Translations under genes and position numbers: made by a program
Assembly: GCF_030867095.1 (NCBI RefSeq)
Contig: NC_081827.1
Coordinates: 27,652,001 to 27,716,000 of the forward strand
Source: Alligator mississippiensis
Taxonomy: Eukaryota; Chordata; Crocodylia; Alligatoridae
Length of the DNA stretch: 64,000 nucleotides
Reading direction: 5' to 3'
In this document: positions 45,340-57,547 of the stretch, in pieces
Layout of the letters: each line of letters opens with the position of its first letter
Numbering within the stretch: position 1 is the stretch's first letter
Notes under the pieces: generated by a model
Told to the model about the DNA's origin: nothing
What the model saw: only the letters and a program-made list of their open reading frames with translations
The model's database searches: none

Positions 45340-46262
45340 GAAGGTAAAGTCCAGGCCACTAACATAGAGAGAGGGGAAAGGTGGGGAGATCCTCTCAGAA
45401 AGGTTAATTCAAATTGGATTGGGTGTAGAGAAGGGCTACTAGGATGATCAGGGGAATGCAGAGGTTATTCATGGGAGAAGACTAAACCAGTTTGGTTGAG
45501 CCAACAACAAAGGCTGAACAGGGATATAATCACTGTTACAACCAACAGGTAAACACCAGGAAACATGAACATGCCTCCCAAGGCTGGAGGGGTATGGTAA
45601 CCACCCGCAGGTGGGGCGGCGGTGGGGGTGTGGCAGCAGTGAGCGGGGACCGCCCACAGACAGCCATGGTGATGTCAGTGGCAAGAGCACGACGAGCAGG
45701 GACCGCCCACAGGCGGCTGCAGCGGTGTCAGCTGCAAGGGGGGGAAGCGTGGCAAGCACCGACTGGCAATCAGTGACTGCCTGCAGATGCCATCAGCAGC
45801 ATTGGTGGGAGGGGGTGGTGAGCAGTAACCACCTATAGGCAGCTTCAGCGGTGTCGGCAGCGAGGGGGGAGGGTGGCGAGCACTGAGTGGTGATTGGTGA
45901 CCGCCCGCAGATGTCACTGGCAGTGGCCAATCTCAGGGGGTGCACTTGAACCCACATGCACCCCCTATGCATGGCTAATGCCAGAAAAGGAGAAGAGTTA
46001 TTTAAGCTAAAGGACAATGTTGGCACAAAAGAAATAGGAATAAATTAGCCAAGGATAAATTTACACTGGAAATTAGAAGGAAGTCTCTAGTCATAAGAGA
46101 AAGAGGTTCCAGAGCAGCCTCCCAGTAAGAGTATAGAAGGCAAAAAACTGACTGAGTCTAAGTTGGAGCTTGATAAATGTACTAAAGGGATTATATGACA
46201 TGGTTACCTATTGTAGCAGGAGACTGGATTGGATGATCCAAGTTCTCTTCCAGTCCTGTGTT
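45340..46262 (+). mobile_element. CR1 3' fragment interrupted by a GC-rich insert
   Basis: The left part (45340-45535) reads ggattgggtgtagagaaggg, ctactaggatgatcagggga and aggctgaacagggatataat. The right part (45985-46262) reads gagttatttaagctaaagga, ggaaattagaaggaagtctc and ggagactggattggatgatc. Together they are one old CR1 copy in + orientation. The GC-rich block between them is foreign to CR1. Confidence 0.8.
45595..45975. repeat. GC-rich minisatellite-like block with about 126-bp higher-order period
   Basis: An ACCGCCCRCAG word recurs at 45600, 45649, 45702, 45776, 45829 and 45901. Steps of 49, 53, 74, 53 and 72 give an alternating pattern in which every second unit is 125-127 bases apart. 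Words such as GCGGTGTC and GGGTGGYGAGCA sit between the anchors. The block ends in a palindromic ggggtgca...tgcaccccc segment at about 45937-45967. Open frames across it on both strands are artefacts of the repeat. Confidence 0.75.
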
Positions 46263-46385
46263 CCTCAGCTCCCCATACAGACGGCTGCAGGTATGTTGAA
46301 AAGTTCTCAGCAATTTTCACTCATCTGTTACAATCTGTAACTTCTAGATTTAGATTCCCAATAGATTTAAAGCCACCTTTCAGGC

Positions 46386-47264
46386 AAGGGACAGACATTC
46401 AAAAAGCCTGAGTATGAATTGATTCAATCTCTGAAGGTTAGTCTAACCTGGCTAGGCTGAACTGGTTTGCAACCATCCAGACGTTCCCTCTGGACTGAAG
46501 AAATGCCAGTACATGCCTGCAGTGGCTCAGGCTAGAAGCTGGGGGAAGCTAGAGCAGCCCTCCCTTCCCTTTTCTCAATGCTGAGCTGAGGGTGGGGGGA
46601 GGGAGGTGTGGTCAGGCCCCAGCAGAATGCTCTGATTAAGGAGGGGTCCCCCAAACTGCCCTCCCCCCCGCTCCTGACCAGACCAGCAACAAGTTGATAA
46701 CAGCATTTAGCACCCCATCAAGAAAACAAAAGCCTTTCTCATTAGTTCAAGCTCTTAAACAGCTTTTTCCAAGGAAGGAATGGAGGGACATTACTAGCTG
46801 TTGATTAGCTCCAAAAAGCCCTAAGTGGACACTGTCCTGTCTGCCTTACATAGACTCCTCTCAGCATTAGCAGCATACCACACACTGGCTATGGTCTATG
46901 CTATGGGAGAGGAAGTGGGGGAATCCCTGCTTGGGCAGGGAGTGGAGGAGGGAGGTAGGGGGAAGCCAGGCAGAGGGGCAGGGCCAGCCCTGTTCTCGAG
47001 CAGAGAGCCCTGCCCAGGGCTGCAAAGCATCTGGGATGCTAGGGGACTCTGGTTTAAGATAAACCAGGAAGGGGTCTGGGACAGACATTGCATAAACCAG
47101 TTTGACTCAAATCAGTTAAGTCTGATACTGCATTCAACCAGGTTTAGCTCAAACCAGTTTCAACCGTTTTCAAACTGGTTTATGTGCACTGAACATCTAT
47201 TCTATTACAGATTTAAACCAGTTTCTGATTACTTAAACCGGTTTATGTATCATGTCTGTCCCTA
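46386..47264. mobile_element. Probable hAT-type element (AGGGACAGACAT ends)
   Basis: The left end AAGGGACAGACAT (46386) and right end ATGTCTGTCCCTA (ending 47264) are inverted. The right portion is rich in aaccggttt/aaccagttt words in alternating orientation, common near ends of such elements. No clean 8-bp duplication was found (TTTCAGGC against GTCTCAGA), so the exact borders and class are less certain than for the other hAT copies. Confidence 0.65.
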
Positions 47265-48916
47265 GTCTCAGAGTGTTGCAATAGTTTATAGTATAAAACA
47301 ACCACTAACACAAACGCTCACAATATAATTTGAGGTAATCAATACACAATATACAAGTGTTTAAACGAAAGGTGGGAACAAGGGGAATAACAAGGCTAGT
47401 AAGATTGACTCATGCAATCATGTTGTCTAAGAAAGCACTATGTTGCACAGGACACTTAGTATGTGCTAAATCTGTGGAATGTTATGTGGTATCAACCTTA
47501 AATCATGTTCTGAGCAATTACAAGGTAATGCACAAAGGAGAGGACAGTTCTGCTGCTGCTGGAAGAAGAGGGGGGGAGTTTGACAAATCACCCCAGAAGG
47601 AAGAAGGGAAACTCCCTGAGGTGTGTGAGCAGGAAACTACAGAGTCCACAGTCCCCACCCACCTTGCCCACACCTCTTTGGTCATTTGACCCTGCCATAT
47701 TTTTCTTTGTGAGGTCAGACCCGGCTGCTGCTGCCTCCTCTCCTGGCTAAACAGAGGCTGTTTCCCCTGCACAGTCTGTGTCAGGGGAGACAGCACTGGA
47801 GTGACTTGCCTGTCTTGCCCTCAGTTTCACTCTCCACCTGCGTTCTTACTAGCTATGCCTATAACAACCTGCAGGGAACCTGCAAGTTGGAGCAGGAGTT
47901 GTAAGAGGGATGATTTTGAGGGTGTCTGGCCAAGCTTGGAATCACAACATAGAGAAGGGAGATTTCTTGGCAGAAGTTGGCTGGGAATGGTGCATCCTGG
48001 GATGCTGGAAAACTGCAAATCACATGTATCATCCCCACAGCACAGGCCAAATGTTAGAACAACACAAGTTACTTAATATGATCTGCAGATAGTCCTCCTC
48101 CAAAAAGTTGTAAGTCTGTTATACTATGAGTGCATTAAGCATGTGTTTTCCTGCTTGAATGGGCAGATGCTCACACTAAGTGCCTTTAACATTTACTAAG
48201 TGCATCTTGCGATACGGCCCAATACTGATAAACTGATTTTTAACCAACTCTGCCTTCGTATTCTAGTCCTGTTTCAGAAACATCCATCATAAACTCTTTC
48301 TTGTTTTTTTCTCATGCTAGAAAACACATCTTCTAAATAGATCTTCCATGCTTATAAACAGCAATCATTCTATCTACGGAGATTTCATGTGACACGTTCA
48401 ATGACATTTTATCTTATGTTGCCTCTGCCTGAGCCAATTGGTCACTTTATTACTCAATCTCTTGTGATACCAGTTGTATTTTGCAATGTGAGATAAAGAA
48501 ACCTGCATTATCTACTACTCCTCTACCTCACTGAAAATCAGACCACTCATTATTATTATAGCTCACATAGTTGATAGTTTAGCCACGTATAAATTCAAGA
48601 GATAGAAATGAAAATCCATGCTCTATCCAGGTCTATAACAATTTCTAATTTACCAGACCACAGATAAAATAATACATAATAATAAGAGCAAGAGTACAAG
48701 CAAGCCAAAAAACCATATATGCTAATATATCAAGCAGCATTCCATGATTATAATACAATCCTCATTTATACACACAACTGTCATTCTATGCTGCTGCTCA
48801 AACAATTTTTAAAAAGTATTTGTATGAATTCTCATAATTTCAGGGCTGGGTAAACCTGAGAAAGAAAACCAGTTAATCAAAATTAACAGCAAGAAGCTCA
48901 GCTCTGTGAAAGTTAC

Positions 48917-49027
48917 CTTCAGCATTGACTGGTGCAGTCTGTATAGCGAGTTCACTACAGCCACATTCCTTCTCTGCCCTTCAGTAAGCTGGCCAATCAC
49001 CTGGCTGGCATCTCCTTGAGTGGATAG
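48917..49027 (-). CDS. COG5: COG5 coding exon ([10 protein letters not shown]...QSMLK)
   Basis: This 111-bp exon, exactly 37 codons, has acceptor TTTATTTATTGCAG and donor AAG|GTAACT. It encodes [20 protein letters not shown] and [17 protein letters not shown], matching vertebrate COG5 after the KSEQL segment. It is the most 5' COG5 exon in the window. The next upstream exon, expected to end in a KSEQ-like segment, was looked for to 64000 and not found. Confidence 0.97.
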
Positions 49028-50350
49028 CTGCAATAAATAAAGTAGTTAGAAGTAGTATGAAGTAGACTATGTCAACAACTTTCTCTTGAAACAGGATAAA
49101 ACTTAAGAGACAAAGTTAATTAAAATTAGTAAACATCACGCTGATCAGAAAAAACCCACCTGGCAGAAGTTCATTCCTAAAAGTCAATGTCTTGAATTTA
49201 ACTCTCATTATGGATCACATAAAATACAGAAGAGACCCTACAAGACCCAAAACAAGCAGATGGCAAGATGAAAAATGAGGGTTGGAAGAACCCCAAATGA
49301 AGCTGCCAGACAGAAAAGATTCAGATCCCTAAAAGTTATGCCCTGCAGCATCCAAGTCAGTAATTCCCAAAAACTGTGCTGTGAGATCCTGTACCACCCC
49401 ACCCCTCTTTGCGAGGAGGTAAATGCTCTCCTCTGCCATCTGGCACCCAGTGTCTTCCCCAGCTACTCCAGCAGCACCTGTGTTGCTCCTCTGGGAACTG
49501 GCGCCATCACCACTGCTGTCTTCCCCTGCCTTTCCCCACCCAGAGACGGGCAAGCCCCATGCTAGTCCCCACCCCATGGTCTCACCAGCACTCTGCTGCA
49601 AGTAGGTAGACCAGGCAGATGCACAGAAGAGCTGCCCTTTGCAGCCTGACTCGTCCCCTCTACTCCTTCCATGCTCCCTAATTCAGCAGGAGGGGGTGGT
49701 CACCACTATAAATCATAAAGCGCAAGAATGATGTATAAGATGATTAACTACAGCCCTTTCACAGGAGATGTTTATTATTTTTTAAATTAATTTGGAAACA
49801 TAACTAGAAATATGGGGGTGCTATATATACAAGTACAGAAACACATCATTCTGTTAAAAGAACTGTACAGGTGGAGGCTGACTTGGTGAATCCTTGCTAG
49901 TAGCTGTAAAGCAATTACAGCAGGTATAGCTATTATCAGGAGACTTCACTGAGGCATGACAATTGTGATTATCTACACATACTCTTGGTCTAGGATACAA
50001 GCTTATCCTTTAGCAAAGTCCCAAAGAAATAAGCCCAACACTTCAGATCCTCCACCAAGAATACATTTAAACCCCTGAACAAGCCAGTTAGTGACCTTTC
50101 CCAAAATCAATCTCGACAATATATCCATAGCTCCCATGGCAATGCACACTCAAAAGTAAACAGTACATGAGCAAAACTAGTTTCTCAGGATACAAGCCAT
50201 ATACATGACAAGAATATGCTTGTTTAATTTACATAAAATAAAAAAAATTGTTAAAGAATAGGGTTTTAACACTCATAGTTCTTTACAAGACCCAAATAGT
50301 CAATAAAAAATTCAAAATATCATAAGCCCCTGCCACATGTAACATATTAA

Positions 50351-50475
50351 ACAATTAACTGGTTAATTGTGAAATAAATTTAGACGAGCTACACATACAA
50401 AGTAATTATCACATAATTAACTGGTTAATGGAGCAACAGATTTAGACCAATCACATGTGCAAAGTAATTTTCACA
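50351..50475. repeat. Tandem duplication, period 62 bp
   Basis: The segment acaattaactggttaattgt...tagac...acatacaaagtaattatcac is followed 62 bases later by a diverged copy (ataattaactggttaatgga...tagacc...atgtgcaaagtaattttcac). Each copy carries the palindrome TTAACTGGTTAA. It may be subterminal sequence of a DNA transposon, but no ends were confirmed. Confidence 0.7.
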
Positions 50476-51804
50476 CCATACATATGTCTATCCTGCTATA
50501 AAAAGGGCCAACCAGCTTGCAAAGTTGGTGCTTGAAAATGTGTAATAACTTTATAGCTGGTTTCTACCCAGCTTTACTTTGAACATGTGCAGGGCCCACA
50601 TGTATGATATGAGTGAAATGGGTAGAGTGGTAGGGATCCTAGCACAGGCTGGCGCAGGATCCAGGGAATCCCTGGTGACCCATGCCCTTACACCAGGACC
50701 TATGCAGCCCCATGCCTCCACATCGGGAATTCCCAGGATTACCAGGACCCGAACTGACCCGTGCTTCTATGTGAAACATGGATTGGTGCAGGTCCCAGTA
50801 TCGAGGTGCAGGGTGGTGTGGGGCACTATGAATTCGCGGGGTACTATGCTGCTCCACCAGGACTCGCACCAACCCATGATTGATGTGGAGGCACCTGGCA
50901 GAAATACACTGCTTATATTCTCTGCACTGTTGTCCAAAACGACACACATACCATCTAAAATGCTTAACAACAATCAACTTTTCCCAAAATTAATACTTAT
51001 TTTTAGTTCTTTCAGATTAATCAAACTTGGATTTGACAGGGATTTTCTGGACCCTTTCAGCATTAGACTATTATCACGTGCTTAAAGTGCAGAGGCTGAT
51101 AAATCTTTGCTACTGTCAATAACATTTGAAATTGAGCTGCAGGGGATTCACAAGGCTACCTCATATGAAGATGCCCCACTGGATATTGGCTAAAAGCCTC
51201 AACATTCATAATATGCTGTCTCTGGCTTATCCTTTCTGCCACAGCAGTGATTTCCTGAGGCAAGAAGGTTTTGAGAATTCAGCTGTCTGGGAGAGCTTGT
51301 CTGTATACTGTTTGTTACTGGGGCACACTGACACTTGGAATAGTTTATCATGATTCAAATTACTTTTAACTTTTTAAAATTGTCTGATTTTCAGGATGAT
51401 TCTCTCCCTTCAAATATATATCGTCCTATTTTTTATCCCTAAAAATATAAGTATTAAAAAAACACGGCTTAACAAAACATCACGACAGAAGTTCCTCTGT
51501 GAATGAAAATGAAAACTTTTAATTTGAATTTTAATATATATAATTAAGATAGTGAATGAGAACTGAAATATGAGACTGACCAGGTTGTTTTCTCTGTCTG
51601 AGAAGAGACACAGAAAGTTGACACTGCAAAAGGTGGAAAGGAAGCCAAATATTTTAAGCCTGTAAAGTATGACTCCATAGTGTTAACAACCAAAGGAATA
51701 GATATTTAAATCTGGCAACCTCCATCTGATCTGAAATATGGCAGAATGTATTGTGTGATTTTTGTTTTAATTTCTTGCTTTTAATTAGTAACAAAAAGAG
51801 AATT

Positions 51805-51865
51805 TAACATAGAAAGTTAGGGTTGGAAGGAACCTCAGGAGGTCAGTCATCTAGTAAAATTTAGT
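51805..51865 (-). mobile_element. CR1 3'-end fragment (short)
   Basis: The phrase agaaagttagggttggaagg followed by aacctcaggaggtca is the reverse complement of the CR1 3' end. About 60 bases are recognisable. Confidence 0.55.
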
Positions 51866-52179
51866 TTACTACATGAGGTACTCCTGGGCAATACTAACTA
51901 AGAGAGATTTGTCTTGTAGGAACTTTTGCTTCAGATAACACATTTCAAGGGTTTAAGATGTTATTTAGCTACCTAATAGCACACACTGACAGTACTGATG
52001 GGAAAGAGGAGGATGCTACATTGCATCAACTGGCCCCTCAGATAAAAAGAAAAACCTTCTAGAAGTAGGAGACCTTGAAGCAAATGTCCTCCATATACTG
52101 CATTTTTAAGCAACTCTGTTCACTACCTATCTCCACCATAAAATTATATCTGCAAACCCCCTCTTTTAAAGGTCTAAGC

Positions 52180-52481
52180 CAGGGGTTGGCAACCTATGCT
52201 GGCAACCTATGGCTCCTGTGCTGGTTCTGACTCGCAAAGAGGTCAATCAGGCCTGTGGAGGCCAGATATGGATCAGTCTCACAGAGCTGCACTGTGCCAC
52301 ATATCTGCTCCATGATGCTGCAAAACCTGATCTCCATGACATTAGAGCTTACTCTTGCTGTGAAAGGGCTGGGAATCTGGCACCTAGCTGTTCAGAAGGG
52401 GGAAGAAGGGAGACTTCTGGCCCACGGTGATGGTTGGATTATAAGCATTGGCCTGTGTCAGCAGAAGGCTGCCATTCCCTG
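52180..52481. mobile_element. hAT-type non-autonomous element
   Basis: The left end CAGGGGTTGGCAACC and right end GCTGCCATTCCCTG are inverted. Flanking octamers GTCTAAGC and ACGTAAGC agree at six of eight positions, as expected for an old duplication. There is an internal small duplication of ggcaacctatg at the left end. It has no coding capacity. Confidence 0.8.
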
Positions 52482-53041
52482 ACGTAAGCAGTAGCAACTG
52501 AATCTAAGATAAGTGTTTAAGAGAGCTGGGACTGCAGCAGTGCCTTCTCAATACAGTACAGTATCTGATCTATCTTGAGGCTAGAAAGACTAATACGTTG
52601 TGAAAGCATGGACTCAACTCAATCATTAGTTTGACATTTTCAAGACTAGACACATTCCAAACAGAGGCAGCTGATGTGGTCATACCTCTGGCTGAAAGCA
52701 AATCAATCCATCTTGTACTTGGACTCCTGCCTGATCATAAAAAGTTATTATAAAACACATAATCCATTTAGATAGCTTCCTAGTCAACATGGTTTGGCCC
52801 TGGGATTTCTCTCTGTGAGCTATAAATAATTGGGGAGATCTACAATTAGGCTTTGTGCTTTCTTCATGGTAACATTTAAGTGTACAGCCTCACTCCACCT
52901 AAGTTATAACTCAGCAAAACAAATGGTTATTGGCGTCAGTTTATAGACTTATTTGAACATAAGCTACCACCTAGTAGATAAATTTTAGGTGAAGTTTTAC
53001 AATAACATTAACCTTATGGAATGTGGCATAAGTAGAATCAT

Positions 53042-54238
53042 TAGGGCTGTGCAAAGCTTCAGTAGCTGATTCAATTCGGAGGAGATTCAGCCCGATTCGA
53101 CAACTAAATCTCCGAATCCAAATCAAATTGGGAGACCCACTGAAAGCTCTGAATCGTCACCAATTCGGAGATTCAGCCATAGACTAAACAGGCAGCAGTC
53201 CTTGAGGACTCTGGATACAGTTGCCTCCAGCTGGTAAGTCCATTGTGCTGGGCAGAAGGGGAGGGAAGAGGCGTGGGAGAGGCAGATCAATGCCCCTACA
53301 GTGAGAGAGGGACTGGGGCTGGGACAGGCAGCCCAGCCGGGGCGGGGGCTCCCGTCACTGTGCACCACCAGTCCAGGAGGGAGTGGGCATATGCCCCTGA
53401 ATCTACGCGGGTGGGGTGGGCTGGACTGCGCTCTGGGAGGCTAGCCCCAACTGCCTGCTGCCAGGCTGTACTCTGCAGGGTGGGTGCAGCCCTGGCTGCT
53501 CTCTATGGGGTGGGTGCAGCCAGGGCTGTGCTCCGGGCGGCTAGCCCCAGCCACAGTCCAGGCTCCGCCCGCCCTGCAGAGCGCAGTAGATCAGAGGCTA
53601 TGGGGGGGCTGCAGCCACCCTAAAATTTCCCATAGCCCTTGCCGCCAGCCCCGCTCTCATTCAAGTTCACGTGCCCGCCCCCATGCCCTGCTACTGCTTG
53701 CTCAGTTGGGGTGAAGTCGCGGCTTGTCTGGGAGGTGCGGGGAGGTTGGGTGAGCAGCAGGAGGGCATAGCCCCCACTCCCAACGCCTACCACTGCCCGT
53801 CCAGAGTGAAGCCTGGCTCAGCCCACTGTGCACGGATCCAGGGGCACACGCCACTCCCATGCTCTCCTGGACTGGCACCACACAGTGGCGGGAGTCCCTC
53901 TCCCCAAGTCCTGTGCCCCCCTGCCCTGGCTAGGCAGCTTGTCCCAGCCCCAACCCCAATCCCTCCCTCACTGTGGGGGTGCTGATCTGCCCCCACCATG
54001 CCCCTTCCCTCCCCCTCTGCCTACCACAACAGACTTACCAGCTGGAGGCAGGTGTGCCCAACTTCCTCGAGGACTGCTGCCTGTTTAGTCTATGGCTGAA
54101 TCTCCGAATCAGTGCCAAATCTTTGGATCCAAATCAGCCAAATTGAATCAGGACAGTGATTTGAATCACTGAATTGAATCAGTGTCCCTCCAAATTGGCT
54201 GAATCCAAATTGAATACCTGCTGCTTCGCACAGGCCTA
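53042..54238. mobile_element. hAT-type element with long inverted arms and GC-rich centre
   Basis: The left end TAGGGCTGTGCAAAGC and right end GCTTCGCACAGGCCTA lie between perfect 8-bp duplications AGAATCAT (53034-53041 and 54239-54246). The arms of about 200 bases are inverted copies: gccatagactaaacaggcag near 53174 mirrors ctgcctgtttagtctatggc near 54077, and gcctccagctggtaagtc mirrors gacttaccagctggaggc. The 800-base centre is GC-rich with diverged internal repeats (ctctatggggtgggtgcagc-like). It is the same family as 30336-31134. Frames in the centre are not genes. Confidence 0.94.
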
Positions 54239-56889
54239 AGAATCATCTATAAGAACCCATAATCCAGTAGTTTTGCCAGAAGATGTTACAGCCAAAAAGA
54301 GGGTTGTTTTCAAAGAGAATAGATAACTTCTCTGAGATTCAAAGGGTAAGATTTGAATCCAAGTGTCAAGGTTAGGAAGATTCTAGACCAGTGAAAGTAA
54401 AAAAATGCTCTTCACTGACAGGTGAGAAAATATTCAACAGGCAAAAATCCATAAGCAGTAATAACTTCAGTTTAAATTTCTACAGAGGATCAAAATAACC
54501 CTGAATCTTTCAGAAATCAGATATTCTAAGACATGCACAACAGAACAAGTCTTGGGCTTCTTCTAATATTGTAAAACTATAGAATGAAAGTTTTCATTTC
54601 ATATAAGACATTCTGGTAGAACTTTAGATTCCAAAATCTTTTTTTTTTTTGTTTCATGAGAAGAAATTAAATGTTTCATTTTTCTAGGGACTTGGAAACA
54701 CAACAATCAAGTACAGATTCAAGGTCTTAACAGAAAATCCTGCCCTTCTTTTGAGATGTGAGATCTGGAACTAATGGAAGAGGGTAAATTTCCTTGCAGA
54801 GCTATAAGATCTGAACCCTCTTCTCATCCCAACTCACAATCCATTGTAGAATTATTAAAATCACCTGATTTTTTTTTGCCAGTTCACTTTTCTTAAAATT
54901 TTAAGGAAGAAATGGAAGAAAGGCAGCTAATAGCCTTCTCCTAATAGAAAAAAATATAGTCTTCAGTTCCAGGACTTTGCCTGCCTGAAACAAAACTGCT
55001 TAGACAACATACCCAAAAGTGAAGGGTGGTTTTGTGTATTTATTTGCATTTGTTTTGTAACCCAGTCAAGATTTGCCTTGTTGAATAAACTGAGCTCAGG
55101 AAAATGTTAAAGTTACTATATTTGCTTGAATATAAGACAAGCCTTCCCTAATCAGCATGGGAAAAAATGCTCCTCATCTTATATTCACATACAAGGAGAC
55201 CACATTAAATACATTATCCACCATTAAATTGATGCCAAATGCATCATGTGCTCAGCATTGGAAACCAACTGTGAAGTTGATCAAATGCAGCCAACACTAA
55301 GCATGACTATAAAACACATGACCCATATTAGGCAAGCATGCTGATGGGAAAGTGTGTGTGCGTGTGCACACACACGTACTCCCCTTAAAAAAACCAGACA
55401 GTTGCTCTCCCAGGAGGGAACAAGCACTGGGCCATGAAGTACTGGAATACCAGGCCACCATTTGGAGAGGCTGGAGCAAGCTCCTCCTCAGTGCAAAAAA
55501 TGCTGATGGGAACTTTTTTTTTTTAACCAAAATTTCATATTGCAAAAACAACTGCACATCCAAAAACATACAATTACATATATTAAACCCTTAAAAACAT
55601 ACATCAACTTCCTACAAAAGAACCCCTTACAGTAGACGTTTTTCTTCACACAGGACCCCATGAAATACTATTACTTTAGTAACCACCTGAAACTCTCTGC
55701 CCCTCCCATCAGTCCTTTCTGTTGGTTTAGTGAAACTAGTGTGTCCAGTCTTTTTTTCTCCACTTCTTTTCTGCCTCTTCTCCTCCAATCTCTTCTTTGT
55801 CCTGATCGATGTAGTGTTTCTATTCATGCACCCCCAACTTCAGGCACTCTCTTTCAGTGAAAGCCAACCCCTTAAAAAAACAAAGGTTTCCATAAACTAG
55901 ATTTAAAATATGCTAATGAAGTTCTTAATAATGTTTTCTCCAGTCCCTTTGGTGTGACTCCATATAGTACCATCTCTTGTGCCAATTATAGTTTTATTTT
56001 GGTGACACACAGAAAGTGGCAAACCCTTTTCCACATCTTTTTGCACATGTACCACTCCCAAAATAGGTCTCTCCATTTCTTCCTCCCTGGAACTCTCCCT
56101 TGGTCACCTAGTGAGCTTATCAAGCCCCATCTGTGTTGCATCTCTCTCACTGGTAAGATATTTCTTACAACCATCCACACTAGGTCAGCATGTTGCCCTT
56201 TTAGTTGTTTACCCACTCCCCACACCTTCTTCACTTGTCCTTCTGTGAAGCTTCCCACTGCTGCCATCCTGTTCCTCTCCTTTACAGTTTCATCAATTTC
56301 TTATGGTCTTTCAGGACCTCTAGCCCTACCTTCCCTATTTTCTACCTCTACATGAAACCTTCCATCCTGATATAATGAATCGGGAGTTGCCATACCCATG
56401 GACTCTTTAAAGAGGTCTGGCATACTCCCCATTTCCTCAAAATTGCAGCTCCATGAAATTGGGTGATATACACTGCTTTCCCCTCTCCCTCCATTATCAC
56501 CTTGAATACCGTGCTTACATATTTTGCACAGATGAACAATCCCAAATCCCGTAGCCCCCATCCCATCATCTCTCTTGCTTTGTACAGTTCAGATCTAGCC
56601 AAGATGTTTAGATCTAGATCTTTTCTCTTTTGGCATGCCAGAGAAACACACATATTTCTCTCTGTGCTTTTGCAATCTGCCACTACATTGGTGGGAATAC
56701 AATTCCTTTATATAGAATAAACAGCAGTAGTACCTTAACCGCGGCTACTTTTCTGACAAAGGGCAGCATCCTTCCGGACTATAACCAAAGTATTTGCTGT
56801 AATCTTACCTTCACCTTTTCCCATGCTGTATTACCTTTCCCTTCAGCATCCATTGTGATCCCTAGCACTCTAATTTCACTCTCTCTTAT

Positions 56890-57547
56890 TTAAAGGCCCA
56901 ACTTCTCCAAGTCCCTCCAGTTCCCCATGCCCATTATGGTGCTTTTGAATCTATTTAGGTTAGCCCCCATCACTTCTCCATACTCTGATGTATGCTTTAA
57001 CACCCTTTCCATTGAAAGTCTATCTCTGTCTCTAACTACTATATTTATATCATCCATGCATAATACACATTTTATTTCTCCCTCTCTCGGTATCTTTACT
57101 CCACTTAAGACCTTGTCTTTTCTTATTCTTTGTGCTAAAGGTTCCATGTTGCACACAAATAGTAGTGGTGACAGGGGGCATGCTTGCCTCACTACTGTAC
57201 GGATTTTAAAGGCCGCACTTAGATGCACATTAATTTGGACTTGACTCTCCGCTTCTCTATACAATAGCCTTATCCAACTTACAAATTTATCTGGGAATCC
57301 CATTTTTCCCAGCATTTCAAATATGTAATCATGATCCACTCTGTCATATGCTTTATCGGAATCTAGATTTGCTACAACTGTGTTTGTTTTCCTCTCTCGG
57401 ATGTGGGACAGTGTTATCTCTGATCACTCTGATTGTTTCCAAGATCCTTCTACCTGGTACTGTGCATACTTGGTCATCATGTATTATCTTCTGGAGGTTT
57501 TTCCTCATCCTCAAAGCCAGTGTCTTGGCCATTAACCTACAGTCCAT
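56890..57547 (-). pseudogene. Tx1-like reverse transcriptase relic
   Basis: Two adjoining frames carry the RT core. 57353-57547 holds TLALRMRKNLQKIIHDDQVC and TVPGRRILETIRVIRD. 56890-57339 holds DHDYIFEMLGKMGFPDKFVS, RQACPLSPLLFVCNMEPLAQ and the catalytic box as CMDDINIVV (Cys-Met replacing the usual Tyr-Ala). A frameshift near 57345 falls in the DKAYDRVDHD motif. It is not functional. Confidence 0.8.

Larger units (their letters stand above)
43937..48916 (-). other. COG5: COG5 intron (5.0 kb)
   Basis: This intron contains a CR1 3' end split by a GC-rich minisatellite block (45340-46262) and a probable hAT-type element (46386-47264). The rest (43.9-45.3 kb and 47.3-48.9 kb) shows nothing recognisable. 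Confidence 0.8.

Noticed and set aside
52685..52735. Possible COG5 exon on the - strand between a TATGATCAG acceptor and a GTATGA donor
   Set aside because: The short open stretch (QAGVQVQDGLICFQPE) does not match COG5, whose preceding exon should end in a KSEQ-like segment.
55360..55375. gtgtgtgcgtgtgcacacacac as a regulatory palindrome
   Set aside because: It is an ordinary GT/CA microsatellite that is self-complementary by chance.
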